DNA of 64,000 bases from DASZRZ01 sp963732925 (GCA_963732925.1 CAVTBJ010000012.1:310001-374000); one strand, 5' to 3'; positions 9,608 to 19,195 are shown, counted from the stretch's first letter. A program made the numbers and translations. Notes: generated by a model not told the origin, from the letters alone.

Positions 9608-9783
9608 ATGCTTACCTCTGCTCCAGCTGGTTCCTTTTGAAAGCTAGCACGGCAGACGAATCGCTGTCAGCCATCAGCTCTCAGCTTTTCGCTTCTCCCA
9701 ACCTTGGCCTTTGTCCACAACGACGATAGCCCGCGTTTGATTTCAACTACTTCCGACCAAGCCATCATACTGACGACCGAGAC

Positions 9784-10947
9784 CTAAAAGCTCTTCACGT
9801 AGTTCTTCCCCGGCAACTGACGTACCTTTCCGGTCAACTCCAGTTCGAACAACGCCGCAAAAATTTCCGAGGAAGACATTTCGTTTTCCAGTTTCTCCAC
9901 CAGCGTATCGATGTGCGTGGACTCATCCGCGCGAATCAGGGCCAGCAGCTTGCGTTCGTGCGGAGGCAACTGCTCGTCCGGGAATAGAGATGCCGCAGCC
10001 GGGGAATCCGATGCAGGTCTACTGCCTTCCAGCGAGATGCGAAGGTCGGAAGGCAGCTCTTCCCAGATGTCCTCCCATGTGGCGGTGAGCTTTGCGCCCT
10101 GTTTAATCAACGTGTTCGGGCCCCAGGAAAGCTTGTTGGTTACATTTCCGGGCACGGCAAAGACTTCGCGATTCTGTTCCAGAGCACAGCGGGCGGTGAT
10201 GCGGGTTCCGCTGTATTCGCCGGCTTCCACCACCAGCACGCCTGCCGAGAGTCCGCTGATAATGCGGTTGCGGATGGGAAAATTCTGCGGCGTGGGAGGC
10301 GTGCCGATGCGGAACTCACTGACCAGCGCTCCTCCAAGGCCCAGAATCTGCTCCGCGAGGCGGGAATTTTCCCGGGGATAAATCACATCCACCCCGGCTC
10401 CGAAAACGGCAATGGTCTTGCCGCGCGCCGTCACCGCGCCGCGATGCGCTGCGGAGTCGACGCCGCGTGCCATGCCGCTGATCATGACCAGCCCACGCGC
10501 CGCCAGATCGCAGGACAGCCGTTCCGCCATGCCCAAACCATAGGGCGTGGGATGTCGCGTTCCTACCACCGCGATCCCTGGCTTCTGAAGCAGCCCGGCA
10601 TCGCCACGCACATAAAGGACCGAAGGAGGATCGTAAATCTGGCGAAGCTGGGCGGAGTAGTTGGGGCTATCGAGTGTCACCAGTTGCGCTCCGGCGGCGG
10701 TGGCGCGCACCAGCTCCTCCTGGGCGCTCTCCAGTGACTTTCCCAGGGCGATCGCCTGTGCCGAAACAGGCCGCAAACCCGTTCCCTCGAGGTCGGTAAG
10801 CGAGGCGCGGAAGACCGGTTCGATGGCGCCAAAGTGTTCCACCAGGGCACGTACCCGGGCCGGGCTAAGGCCGGGAGTCACCGCCAGCGCGAGCCAGAGA
10901 ACTTCATTCGATTGCGAGTTCGATGCTGAAGGAGCCGCCGTGGACAT
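9784..10947 (-). CDS. dprA: DNA-processing protein DprA
   Basis: 387-residue DprA, which binds incoming single-stranded DNA during natural transformation and loads RecA. An N-terminal SAM-like helical region is followed by the extended Rossmann fold (about 100-310) with GTRHPTPYG, SGMARGVDSAAHRGA, VFGAGVDVIYPREN, FPIRNRIISGLS and VPGNVTN, all typical. The C-terminal winged-helix domain (about 330-387) follows a variable linker. Length is within the usual range for the three-domain form. It lies upstream of topA on the same strand with a 176-base gap, an arrangement seen in many bacteria. It suggests, but does not prove, competence. Confidence 0.95.
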   Translation of the reverse strand: MSTAAPSASNSQSNEVLWLALAVTPGLSPARVRALVEHFGAIEPVFRASLTDLEGTGLRPVSAQAIALGKSLESAQEELVRATAAGAQLVTLDSPNYSAQLRQIYDPPSVLYVRGDAGLLQKPGIAVVGTRHPTPYGLGMAERLSCDLAARGLVMISGMARGVDSAAHRGAVTARGKTIAVFGAGVDVIYPRENSRLAEQILGLGGALVSEFRIGTPPTPQNFPIRNRIISGLSAGVLVVEAGEYSGTRITARCALEQNREVFAVPGNVTNKLSWGPNTLIKQGAKLTATWEDIWEELPSDLRISLEGSRPASDSPAAASLFPDEQLPPHERKLLALIRADESTHIDTLVEKLENEMSSSEIFAALFELELTGKVRQLPGKNYVKSF

Positions 10948-11097
10948 GATTGGGCCTGAACCGCGCGACTGTACACGCCTGTACCTCGGCTGGTCAAGGT
11001 TGAGGCGCTTTGGCGGCGTGAGTGAAGTGGGAGCCGCCAGCCGAAATCCTGAGCGAAGCGGAGGAGCTCATCCTGTCTGCTAGAATGAGCGGTTCTT

Positions 11098-11986
11098 ATG
11101 CGCCGGTTACGGGTTTCTGCTATTTCGTTTCTGAATACGGCTCCCCTGATGTGGGACTTCGACCACGGCCAAGTCCCGGGCTCTGCAGCCCAGACTCATT
11201 TCCGGAAATCTCGAAATCTCCTACACTGTTCCCTCGCGCTGTGCCCGGGAACTTGCCAGTGGCGCTGCCGACATTGGAATCATTCCCGCGATCACCTATG
11301 CTACCCAGCCCGGTCTGGCGATCCTGCCGGACGTTGCCATCGCCGCGCGCGGGCCGGTGCGCTCGATTCTGCTCGTGAGCAAGATCCCACTGCAGGACAT
11401 TCGAACCGTCGCGGCGGATAGCTCTTCGCGCACTTCGGTCATGCTTGCCGAAGTGCTCTTCCGCAAGTTTCTGGGCGGACGCCGTGAGTTCCAGGAGATG
11501 GATCCCGACCTGGAATCCATGCTGCGGGGTCACGATGCCGCACTTCTGATCGGCGACTCCGCTTTGCGCATTCCGCTCAGGGCTCGCCATACCAGATTTT
11601 CGATCTGGCGGAACTGTGGACGCGCTCCACCGGCCACTCGTTCGTTTTTGCCTTCTGGGCGATTCGCATTGCCGCCCTGGCGGAAGCGGATACCGGAACG
11701 GACCTGGCGCGCCTGTTCCGCGGGTCCCGCGACCACGGGCTGCAGCCGAAGAACGTGGGCAGATTGCTGGCCTGTGGGCGCCGCACTTGGGGATCAGCGA
11801 AGCGGCGGCGCGGAGTATCTTATCCGGCATATTCACTACTTTCTTGACGCTGATGCGCGCCGCGGGCTGGAACTCTTCTACCGCTACGCCGCCGAGTGCG
11901 GTCTTATTTCCGCGGCTCCGGAATTGCGCTTTCTGGGCCCGGAGAGCTGCCTGCAGCAATCCATTCCCCGCGACAAATCCGCCTGA
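11098..11986 (+). pseudogene. mqnA: MqnA-like chorismate dehydratase, broken by about four frame shifts
   Basis: Pieces of one MqnA protein appear in order in all three forward frames: RVSAISFLNTAPLMWDFDHG (11098 frame), SRCARELASGAADIGIIPA and SILLVSKIPLQDIRTV (next), FDLAELWTRSTGHSFVFAFW (next), then YLIRHIHYFLDADARRGLEL to the TGA at 11986. Breaks lie near 11190, 11580, 11760 and 11812. MqnA converts chorismate to 3-enolpyruvylbenzoate, the first step of futalosine-pathway menaquinone synthesis; mqnC follows 0.9 kb downstream. Because each piece is well conserved and no residue block is missing, the breaks look like recent indels or consensus errors rather than old decay. The corrected length, about 295 residues, is normal. 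Confidence 0.75.
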
Positions 11987-12116
11987 CCAAATTGCGCCCT
12001 TGCAAGGCGCAACCCCTTACAATTGCGTCTAAATTTAGGAGAGCACCGGCAGGGCTGAGGCGGGCTATAGTTTTCGATAAGACTCAAAATATGAGCGCTA
12101 GGAATTCTGTTCCCGG

Positions 12117-12682
12117 ATGCTCGGGAAGTTGTTGCAATCGGCGGCCCCGGGCTGACGTCCTTGGGATTGTTAGTTCGCTCATTCCCATTCCTGGCGGGCT
12201 GGACCTGGCGACCATACTGCTGTCGGCTCACAACAGGGCATCTGGTGGTACTACGCGCGCTGGCCTGGCCGGGGACGTGACGGCGGCATACCTGAATTAC
12301 AGTGTCGCCCGCAAGGGAGGCAAGGAAGCGTTGGGAAAAAGATTTCCAAAGAAAGGGCGCAGAAGGCATTCTCCAAATTCGAAAAGTACGGTGGCTGGGC
12401 GACTTCTGATTGGCTCGTGGATGCCGCCTCCCATGCCCTGGATCCCACTTCTGGCATCGGCTGGAGCGCTGAAGTATCCGCATGCGAAAATATCCTGGGA
12501 GTCATCGCCCTCGGTCGCGGTGTCCGGTTATTTGCACCCGCCTGGGTGGGTCACCGCTATGGGGACTGGATCATTTCCGCCGTCTCCTCCTACCGCATGG
12601 AAATTCTATACGCCTTCCTGGCTTTGGGAGTGGCAATCGCGATTGGTCTGCTGCGTACTTCAAGTGGTATCGCCCCAGGTAA
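12117..12682 (+). pseudogene. DedA/VTT-type membrane protein, frame-disrupted
   Basis: Conserved pieces of a small DedA-like (SNARE-associated VTT) membrane protein lie in successive frames: LTSLGLLVRSFPFLAG, LDLATILLSAH, AYLNYSVARKGGKEALGK, then GSWMPPPMPWIPLLASAGAL, then GVIALGRGVRLFAPAWVGHR, and SSYRMEILYAFLALGVAIAI followed by YFKWYRPR and a TAA near 12682. At least five one-base shifts are needed. VTT proteins are lipid scramblases or flippases that influence membrane homeostasis. The start at ATG 12117 is tentative. The density of shifts matches that of mqnA just upstream and suggests one poorly resolved stretch. Confidence 0.6.
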
Positions 12683-12853
12683 GAGTCCGGAAAGCGGGAA
12701 AACGGCGTCAGCAGGAGCCGCACGTCCAGGCGCGAATGACTCCGGCAAAGAACACGAGGAAGCCGCCGGGAGGATCGGCCGCAAGGAGCGGGATAACTTC
12801 CCCGCGCCGCAGTTGTACAATACATAGTTCACTGTTTCGGGATTGCAGATCCT

Positions 12854-13900
12854 ATGTCCCTGACCAAAGCACAAGCCCTGGAGATGTTCCGTTCCAACGA
12901 CCTGATCGGCATCGGCATGGAGGCTGATGTCCAGCGCCGCAGCCTGCATCCGGACGGCGTGGTGAGCTACATAATCGACCGTAACATCAATTACACGAAT
13001 TTCTGCACCGAGTACTGCAGCTTCTGCGCCTTCTATCGCCCGCTGAAGGGCAAGCTGGCGGCGGACGGCTACATTCTCGATTTCGAGACCATCTATCAGA
13101 AGATCGCGGAAACTGTGGCCCTGGGCGGCACCGGCGTGCTCATGCAGGGAGGGCTGCATCCTGATTTAAAGATCGAATGGCACGAGCAGATGCTGCGCGG
13201 AATCAAACAGCGCTTTCCCCAGGTGCACCTGCACTGCTATTCCGCTTCCGAGATCCTGGCCATCGCCGAATACAGCAAGCTGAGCGTGCGCGACACCATT
13301 GCGCGCCTGCGCGATGCCGGGCTCAACTCCATTCCCGGCGGCGGCGCCGAGATTCTGGACGACGAAGTGCGCTACCGTGTGGCGCGGCTGAAATGTCTGA
13401 CCGCCGACTGGCTGAACGTCCACCGCACCGCCCACCAGCTCGGCATGCGCACCACCGCCACCATGATGTTTGGAGTGGGCGAGACTCACGAACAGCGCAT
13501 CAATCACCTGCAGGTGCTCTACGATCTGCAGGAGGAGACCGGCGGCTTCACCGCCTTCATTCCCTGGAGCTTTCAGCCCAAGCACACCGCACTGGGCGGC
13601 CGCGGATGGGATGAAGCCACCGCCGTGGACTATCTGAAAGTGCTGGCCATCTCGCGCCTGTATCTCTCGAATTTCCTGAATGTTCAGTCCAGTTGGGTCA
13701 CCCAGGGCCTCAAGGTCTGCCAGATGGGCCTGCGTTTTGGCGGCAATGACGTGGGCTCGGTCATGCTGGAGGAAAATGTGGTGCGGGCCGCCGGCGTCTC
13801 CAACTGCACCACGGAAGAAGAGCTGCGCCGCATGATCCGCGATGCTGGTTTCAAGCCGGTACAGCGCGACACCCTGTACCGCACCTACTTCCTGAACTAG
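12854..13900 (+). CDS. mqnC: cyclic dehypoxanthinyl futalosine synthase
   Basis: 348-residue radical SAM enzyme of the futalosine menaquinone pathway; it cyclises dehypoxanthine futalosine. The cluster motif CTEYCSFC (about residues 54-61) follows NRNINYTNF. Further family marks are GGTGVLMQGGLHPD, SIPGGGAEIL, TATMMFGVGET and FIPWSFQPKHTALGG. The last two distinguish MqnC/MqnE-type enzymes from biotin synthases, and the GGGAEI pattern fits MqnC. It starts at ATG 12854 and ends at 13900. With the disrupted mqnA upstream it points to menaquinone made from chorismate by way of futalosine rather than by the MenFDHCEB route. Confidence 0.93.
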   Translation: MSLTKAQALEMFRSNDLIGIGMEADVQRRSLHPDGVVSYIIDRNINYTNFCTEYCSFCAFYRPLKGKLAADGYILDFETIYQKIAETVALGGTGVLMQGGLHPDLKIEWHEQMLRGIKQRFPQVHLHCYSASEILAIAEYSKLSVRDTIARLRDAGLNSIPGGGAEILDDEVRYRVARLKCLTADWLNVHRTAHQLGMRTTATMMFGVGETHEQRINHLQVLYDLQEETGGFTAFIPWSFQPKHTALGGRGWDEATAVDYLKVLAISRLYLSNFLNVQSSWVTQGLKVCQMGLRFGGNDVGSVMLEENVVRAAGVSNCTTEEELRRMIRDAGFKPVQRDTLYRTYFLN

Positions 13901-14125
13901 TTTTGCGCAGTTCAGCCATTTCGCCAGGCGCCAGATCGATATCTGCACAGGAGTCATCCTCAGCGAAGCGAAGGGTCCCTGCGCCGTTTGTTGCACCGGT
14001 TCGGGTTGGAAGCTTTTTCGCCGTGCGCTGGTGAATACCACCCGCGTTGAATGCCACTCGCTACCGGCCAATCGCCCACACACCGGCACCTCAGCCAGCC
14101 AAACTGATAAAATCAGCCCTACCAC

Positions 14126-15502
14126 ATGCTCGCCTATGTGCTGCTGCGGGTTTTCGCCGTCATTCTGCTCGTAGCGGCCAACGCATTTTTCGTCGCGGCG
14201 GAGTTCGCGCTGGTCAGCGTGCGCGATACGCGCGTGCGCCAACTGGTGGAAGCCAGGCGCATCGGCGCGCGCACCGTCGAGAAGCTGCACCACAATCTGG
14301 ACGAGGTGCTGAACGGAGTCCAGCTTGGCATCACCGCCGCCAGCCTGGCGCTGGGCTGGATCGGCGAGTCGGCCATGGCGGTGCTGTTCCAGCCGCTCTT
14401 CGAAAAGGTTCCTCATGCCGCTGTGTACGCTCACAGCGTCGCCGTAGTCGTCGCCTTCGTGCTCATTACTTACCTGCACATGATGCTGGGCGAGATCGTG
14501 CCCAAGTCCCTTGCACTGCAGAGTCCGGAGCGCGTTGCTCTGGCCGTAGCCGCGCCCATGGACGTCTACATGCGGCTGGCCAATCCCTTTTTGCGGGTTA
14601 TGACCGCATCAGGTCGGGCCGTACTGCGCCTGCTGGGCACGCCGGAAGTCCAGGCAGGCTCGGTGCATTCGGCGGAAGAATTGCGCATGATGGTCAGCAA
14701 CGCCGGTCGCTTCGGACTGGTTCCGCACTTTGAAGAAGAAGTGATTCTTCATACCCTGGAGATGGAGGAGATTACCGTGCGGCAGGTGATGGTTCCGCGC
14801 CACAGCGTGTTCTCCCTCCCCACCGAAATGCCGCTGGAGCAGGCATTGGCCCGCGTGGTGGACGAGCAGCACTCACGGGTGCCGGTGTACGATGCCCAGC
14901 GCGGACCGGAACACATGGTGGGCCTGCTTTACAGCAAGGACCTGATGCGCTGGATGCGCGCGCGCTACACTCTGCCCGCGAATTCTCCGGCTGCACAGCG
15001 CCTGGCCCGCCTGCGCGTGGCGGACATCATGCGCGACGTTCTGGTGGTGCCCGAGACCAAGCCGCTCCCCGACCTGCTGGTGGAGTTCAAGAACCGCAAG
15101 CGCCACCTGGCGGTGGTGGTGGACGAGTTCGGTTCCATCTCCGGGGTGATTACGGTCGAAGACGTCCTGGAGCAGTTGGTGGGCGAAATCGAGGACGAAT
15201 TCGACCTCACCCCGGTACCGCTGGTGCAACACGGCGGTCCCATGCAATTGGACGGTTTCACTAATATTCGCGACCTGCAAACGCAATACAATCTTGCGCT
15301 GCCCGACGATCAGGGATTTGAAACCCTGGCGGGGTTCGTGCTGTGGAAGCTGCAGCGCCTGCCCCGGGTGGCAGACAGCTTTGTGTTCGAAGGCAGGCGA
15401 TTCACCGTCACCGAGATGGAAGGCAATCGCATCGGCCGCGTTCAGGTGGAACAACTGCAGAGCGAAGCAGTCGGCACCCGGCCATCCGCCATCGGCCAGT
15501 AG
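14126..15502 (+). CDS. CNNM/HlyC-CorC family membrane protein with CBS pair
   Basis: 458 residues: an N-terminal DUF21/CNNM membrane domain (about 1-180, three to four TM helices, with NAFFVAAEFALV and GEIVPKSLAL), a CBS pair (about 205-335, with MVPRHSVFSL and VVVDEFGSISGVITVED) and a C-terminal CorC/HlyC transporter-associated domain (about 350-440). Proteins of this architecture are magnesium or cobalt efflux/homeostasis factors, though many are still labelled hemolysins. The conserved EIVPK and DEFGS motifs are intact. It is preceded by a 225-base non-coding gap and followed 67 bases later by the permease pair; no functional link between them is evident. Confidence 0.92.
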   Translation: MLAYVLLRVFAVILLVAANAFFVAAEFALVSVRDTRVRQLVEARRIGARTVEKLHHNLDEVLNGVQLGITAASLALGWIGESAMAVLFQPLFEKVPHAAVYAHSVAVVVAFVLITYLHMMLGEIVPKSLALQSPERVALAVAAPMDVYMRLANPFLRVMTASGRAVLRLLGTPEVQAGSVHSAEELRMMVSNAGRFGLVPHFEEEVILHTLEMEEITVRQVMVPRHSVFSLPTEMPLEQALARVVDEQHSRVPVYDAQRGPEHMVGLLYSKDLMRWMRARYTLPANSPAAQRLARLRVADIMRDVLVVPETKPLPDLLVEFKNRKRHLAVVVDEFGSISGVITVEDVLEQLVGEIEDEFDLTPVPLVQHGGPMQLDGFTNIRDLQTQYNLALPDDQGFETLAGFVLWKLQRLPRVADSFVFEGRRFTVTEMEGNRIGRVQVEQLQSEAVGTRPSAIGQ

Positions 15503-15569
15503 AAAATGGCGACCGGCTGACGACTGCTGACAGGCGGCTGAAAGCTCATAGCGAACGGCCAACTGCAAA

Positions 15570-16487
15570 TTGTTCAAGCTACTCACATCCCGCGCCCTCT
15601 ACACCCTTCCGGTGATCTGGCTGGTGGTCTCGGTGGTGTTTCTGCTGATCCACCTGGTGCCGGGCGACCCCATCCAGCAGATGCTGGGAGAAGGCGCCGC
15701 GGCGGCGGACATTCAGGCAACGCGCCACGCTTATGGTTTGGATCAGCCGCTGGCCACCCAGTATGTGAACTACTGGAAGGGAGTGCTGCACGGCGATCTG
15801 GGACAATCGCTTCGCTTCCAGCAGAGCGTCTCGCAGATCATCGCGGAGCGCTATCCGTTTACGCTCGAGCTCACGCTGGCCGCGCTGGCCGTGGCGATTC
15901 TGCTCTCCATTCCGGCTGGCGTTCGCTCCGCGCGGCGGCGCAACCGCTGGGACGACCGCGTCCTCGGCTTCGTCAGTCTGCTGGGCTTGTCATTTCCGAA
16001 CTTCGCGCTGGGGCCGGTGTTGATTCTGTTTTTCGCCATCAAGCTGGGCTGGCTGCCCGTCTCCGGTTCGGGCTCGCTGGCCCACCTGGTGCTGCCGGCG
16101 ATCACTATGGGAGGAGCGCTGGCCGCCATCCTTACCCGCATGGTGCGAACGTCCATGCTGGAGGAGCTGGGGCAGGATTACATCCGCACGGCGCGCGCCA
16201 AAGGTCTGCCGGAGCGCACAGTGATTTACAAACATGCATTGCGCAATGCCATGATCCCCGTGCTCACGGTGCTGGGTTTGCAATTCGGAGCCCTGCTGGC
16301 CGGCGCCATCGTCACCGAAACGATTTTCTCCTGGCCGGGAATCGGGCGCCTGACCATTCAGGCAATCTCCAACCGCGATTACTTTTTGGTGCAGGGCTGC
16401 ATCCTGGCCATCGGGCTGACCTACGTGGCGGTAAATTTTCTGACCGACCTGCTGTACGTAGTGGCCAATCCCCGCATACGGCAGTAA
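15570..16487 (+). CDS. oligopeptide/dipeptide ABC transporter permease, DppB type
   Basis: 305-residue inner-membrane permease of the DppB/OppB/NikB family, importing peptides or nickel. The start is a TTG (MFKLLTSRALY). An N-terminal TM helix is followed by HLVPGDP, typical for the family, then five further helices in the permease domain (about 95-300). The coupling (EAA) loop reads DYIRTARAKGLPERTVIYKHALRNA. The gene is followed by a DppC partner after 40 bases. No substrate-binding protein and no ATPase gene adjoins the pair in this window, so the cargo cannot be deduced and the remaining subunits must be encoded elsewhere. Confidence 0.92.
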   Translation: MFKLLTSRALYTLPVIWLVVSVVFLLIHLVPGDPIQQMLGEGAAAADIQATRHAYGLDQPLATQYVNYWKGVLHGDLGQSLRFQQSVSQIIAERYPFTLELTLAALAVAILLSIPAGVRSARRRNRWDDRVLGFVSLLGLSFPNFALGPVLILFFAIKLGWLPVSGSGSLAHLVLPAITMGGALAAILTRMVRTSMLEELGQDYIRTARAKGLPERTVIYKHALRNAMIPVLTVLGLQFGALLAGAIVTETIFSWPGIGRLTIQAISNRDYFLVQGCILAIGLTYVAVNFLTDLLYVVANPRIRQ

Positions 16488-16527
16488 AAGCGCGAATACG
16501 CAAGCGAGAGGATACATCGAACCCCAC

Positions 16528-17430
16528 ATGGCAACCACGGCAAGCCCGCAAGCAGTACCGGCCCCCGCGTCCCAGGAAACGGCGCGCTCTGGCCTGTTGC
16601 GACTCGCGAAAGCCAACCCGCTGGCCACGGCAGGCGTGATCCTGGTTGCGCTGTTCGTAATTCTCGCCATTTTCGCGCCCTGGCTGGCGCCCTATGACCC
16701 GGCCGAGATCAATCTCCCCGCCCGGCTGGCTCCTCCCTCGTGGGCACACTGGTTCGGCACGGACGAACTGGGCCGCGACATCCTCTCGCGCATCCTCTAT
16801 GGCGCGCGCATTTCCATGCTGGTGGGCGTAAGCGTGGTTGCCGCCTCGCTGTCGATTGGCCTGCTCGTGGGATGCGTGGCGGGTTACTACGGCGGACGCA
16901 TCGACCGCTTCGTGAACGTGGTGGTGATGAATGCCTTCCTGTCGTTCCCCGGAATTTTGCTGGCGATTGCCTTTGTCGCCTTCCTCGGGCCCGGCATTTT
17001 GAATCTCATTCTGGCGCTGGCCATCGGAGGCTGGGTCGGCTATGCCCGCCTGGTGAGGGCGCAAGTGCTGGCCACCCGGGAACGGGAGTTCGTGGAAGCT
17101 GCCCGCGCTCTGGGAGCCAGCGACTGGCGCGTAATCACCCGGCACATTCTGCCCAACATGATCCAGCCCGTTGTGGTGCAGGCCGCCATCGGTATGGCCG
17201 GTGCGGTGCTGGCCGAAGCTACCCTTAGCTTTCTGGGGTTGGGAGTTCCTCCTCCCACGGCAAGCTGGGGTTCTATGCTGAACGATGCGCGCGCGCACCT
17301 GTTTGATGCGCCTCATCTGGCTCTGTTTCCCGCCGCCGCGGTTGCCCTGGCGGTTTTATCCTTCAACTTTATCGGGGATGCCCTGCGAGACTACCTGGAT
17401 CCGCGATCGCGGATGGAAGTGGGACTGTAG
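16528..17430 (+). CDS. oligopeptide/dipeptide ABC transporter permease, DppC type
   Basis: 300-residue partner permease of the DppC/OppC/NikC family. After a cytoplasmic N-terminus and a TM helix (about 32-55) comes FAPWLAPYDPAEINL, the OppC N-terminal domain, then GTDELGRDILSRILYGARIS, a strong family signature. The permease core has five helices and the coupling loop FVEAARALGASDWRVITRHI. The C-terminus FNFIGDALRDYLDPRSR is characteristic. It probably forms a heterodimer with the DppB-type protein upstream. A long perfect hairpin follows 10 bases after the stop. Confidence 0.93.
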   Translation: MATTASPQAVPAPASQETARSGLLRLAKANPLATAGVILVALFVILAIFAPWLAPYDPAEINLPARLAPPSWAHWFGTDELGRDILSRILYGARISMLVGVSVVAASLSIGLLVGCVAGYYGGRIDRFVNVVVMNAFLSFPGILLAIAFVAFLGPGILNLILALAIGGWVGYARLVRAQVLATREREFVEAARALGASDWRVITRHILPNMIQPVVVQAAIGMAGAVLAEATLSFLGLGVPPPTASWGSMLNDARAHLFDAPHLALFPAAAVALAVLSFNFIGDALRDYLDPRSRMEVGL

Positions 17431-17440
17431 CCGGGGTGCC

Positions 17441-17471
17441 ACTGGATCCGGCTGACTGCGCCGGATCCAGT
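17441..17471 (+). terminator. 12-bp perfect hairpin after the permease operon
   Basis: ACTGGATCCGGC pairs exactly with GCCGGATCCAGT around a 7-base loop, just after the dppC-type stop. There is no T run, so it may act as a 3'-end stabiliser or a weak terminator. It lies between convergent genes. Confidence 0.5.
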
Positions 17472-17528
17472 AACTGTCCTCAATTGGCAAGATCATCGAG
17501 TGGCGCGATCTCACGTTTGTGAACTGAA

Positions 17529-18065
17529 TCAAGCCGCGGGTCGAATTTCACGCGGAGTCGTACGTTCTGCCCTGGCGCTCGCCCCTTGCGAGGCCCCGAA
17601 CATAGCCCCCAACCAGCCCAGGATCAGAGAAACAAATCCAATCCAGCCCAGGTTGGCGAACACCGTCAACACATAAGGAGTAGCCCTGCCTGGAAGCGTG
17701 CCGCCTCCGGCAACGCTGCCCAGCGATACCAGAACGATGAAGCCCATGATCGACAATCCGAACATGGCCATTCCATGAGTCAGACCATCGGCGCGTGTTG
17801 TTACTCCCGCAAGCCGGCCGGTTTCTCTCCCGGCGACGTACATCGAAATCGCGGTCAAAATCGCCAGCCAGAAGCCAATGCCAACGCTCATGCCAATCAC
17901 CGGCTGCGCCGCATTCGGACTGGCGGAACTTGCGAAAATCGCAAACCCCAGGGCCCCAAACACCGACCAGATCGCCATGAATACGAATACACCCGCCCAG
18001 ATCGCACCCCAATTGGTGCGCCGGACGTAGCTCTCATTCCTATATGTATATGCCATATCTGCCAT
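17529..18065 (-). CDS. four-TM hypothetical membrane protein
   Basis: 178-residue protein of unknown function. The start ATG at 18065 has an excellent ribosome site (GGAGG, 6 bases away). A tyrosine-rich N-terminus (MADMAYTYRNESYVRR) precedes four hydrophobic segments, at about 18-40, 55-78, 98-120 and 130-155, rich in glycine and alanine as in tightly packed helices. The tail is basic and likely cytoplasmic. It is convergent with the permease operon and divergent from the GY-repeat gene. No domain is recognised; it resembles small stress- or envelope-associated membrane proteins only in general shape. Confidence 0.75.
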   Translation of the reverse strand: MADMAYTYRNESYVRRTNWGAIWAGVFVFMAIWSVFGALGFAIFASSASPNAAQPVIGMSVGIGFWLAILTAISMYVAGRETGRLAGVTTRADGLTHGMAMFGLSIMGFIVLVSLGSVAGGGTLPGRATPYVLTVFANLGWIGFVSLILGWLGAMFGASQGASARAERTTPREIRPAA

Positions 18066-18493
18066 TCAACACCTCCAAAGACTTGCGCCTGAATGCCTTC
18101 TCGTGGCTCTACACACAACGTATGTACTCCAGAGTGCATCCCACCGCGCTTACTTATTGCGATGCAGCCGAATGGAGTAGGGATTGCACGAGCGTCGAAA
18201 TCGACTGTGCGGCGGCTGAATAGCAAGCACACGGGCACTCTGGGCGAAGTTGCTGCCCGTGGAAGTCATTGCCCTTCCGCCGACTGCCTTCATCAGATCA
18301 GGACTGCGCTGCCTTGTGGAGCGTGGCGGAAAGCGGGTCACCACCGCCGGGTGGTGCCATCGCAGGCAGCGTGATATTCTTCGGTCCTTTTCTGGGCGGG
18401 CCCCGTAATTGGACAGTGACATCCTTGGTCCTGTTCGGGACATCTCAAGGCGTGCGGTGCTGCGGCGGGATCTGCGCCGCTGCGGGTGCGTTC
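18066..18493. other. 428-base divergent intergenic region
   Basis: Lies between two divergently transcribed genes and should hold both promoters. Apart from the GGAGG of the minus-strand gene I see no clear -35/-10 pair, dyad or conserved RNA. A longer reading frame from the plus-strand gene runs back to 18269, but its extra 75 codons look non-coding. Confidence 0.4.
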
Positions 18494-19138
18494 ATGCTGA
18501 AATGGCAACTGCCCGGTGCCTTGGTCGTCGTGCTCCTGGTGGTGTTCGGAGCCCGAGCGCAATCCCCCGCAGTTGAGCCACACTTCTCCAGCTCCAGCTT
18601 GAGCGCCATTTGCCGCGGCTCGGCCTTCATTCATGGCTATTTGCATGGCTACGAGGATGCATTCCACACTGCGAATCTGCGCCTCTACATGCCGGGCTTT
18701 ATTTTCAATCCTCCCAAGCTCGACAATGGGGACGAAAAAGCGTACCGAGCCGGATTCGGCGACAGGCAGTTCTTTCGCTCCGGTTACCGCTACGGGTTTC
18801 TGAGTGGATACGCCGAGGGCATCAGCGGACGCAGCTTCCGGGCCCTGGAGCTCATTCGGGATTCTCTCGACGCATTCCCTGTTCTGGGGTCCGCAGCCGG
18901 GACGGATGGTTTAGATCGGGGCCTTTCCGTCGGCTACTTGGCGGGAAGGGAACGAGGACTTCACGACGGCCGACTGCGAGAGCCATTTCAGCCTCCCGGC
19001 AATGCTTGTGATCCCGGACAGGAAGGATCTGAGGCGCCGGGATTCTGCAAAGGACTCGAGCAGGGCTACCGCATGGGATATACCGACGGGTACCAGAACC
19101 AGTACACACGGCCGGCGGCCCAGACTGCCTCGCGCTAG
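18494..19138 (+). CDS. secreted protein with repeated GY-x-x-G motifs
   Basis: 214 residues from ATG 18494, chosen because it opens a clear signal peptide (MLKWQLPGALVVVLLVVFGA, cut near ARA-QS). The mature part repeats short aromatic-glycine motifs: HGYLHGYEDAF, YRAGFGDRQF, SGYRYGFLSGYAEG, VGYLAGRERGLHDGR and QGYRMGYTDGYQNQY. Two or three cysteines (SAICRG, NACDPG, GFCKG) could form disulphides. The roughly seven-residue spacing with Gly at intervals suggests amphipathic helices packing through glycine faces, or a lipid- or wall-binding repeat. I do not recognise the family. Codon use matches neighbours. Confidence 0.65.
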   Translation: MLKWQLPGALVVVLLVVFGARAQSPAVEPHFSSSSLSAICRGSAFIHGYLHGYEDAFHTANLRLYMPGFIFNPPKLDNGDEKAYRAGFGDRQFFRSGYRYGFLSGYAEGISGRSFRALELIRDSLDAFPVLGSAAGTDGLDRGLSVGYLAGRERGLHDGRLREPFQPPGNACDPGQEGSEAPGFCKGLEQGYRMGYTDGYQNQYTRPAAQTASR

Positions 19139-19195
19139 GCCTCCATTTCACAATTCCTTGCTCGCCGTCATTGACCAACCTTCATTGACTGACCG

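Noticed and set aside
13166..14479. 437-codon minus-strand frame over mqnC
   Set aside because: Covers a clear radical SAM gene and the start of a CNNM gene on the other strand; no family features.
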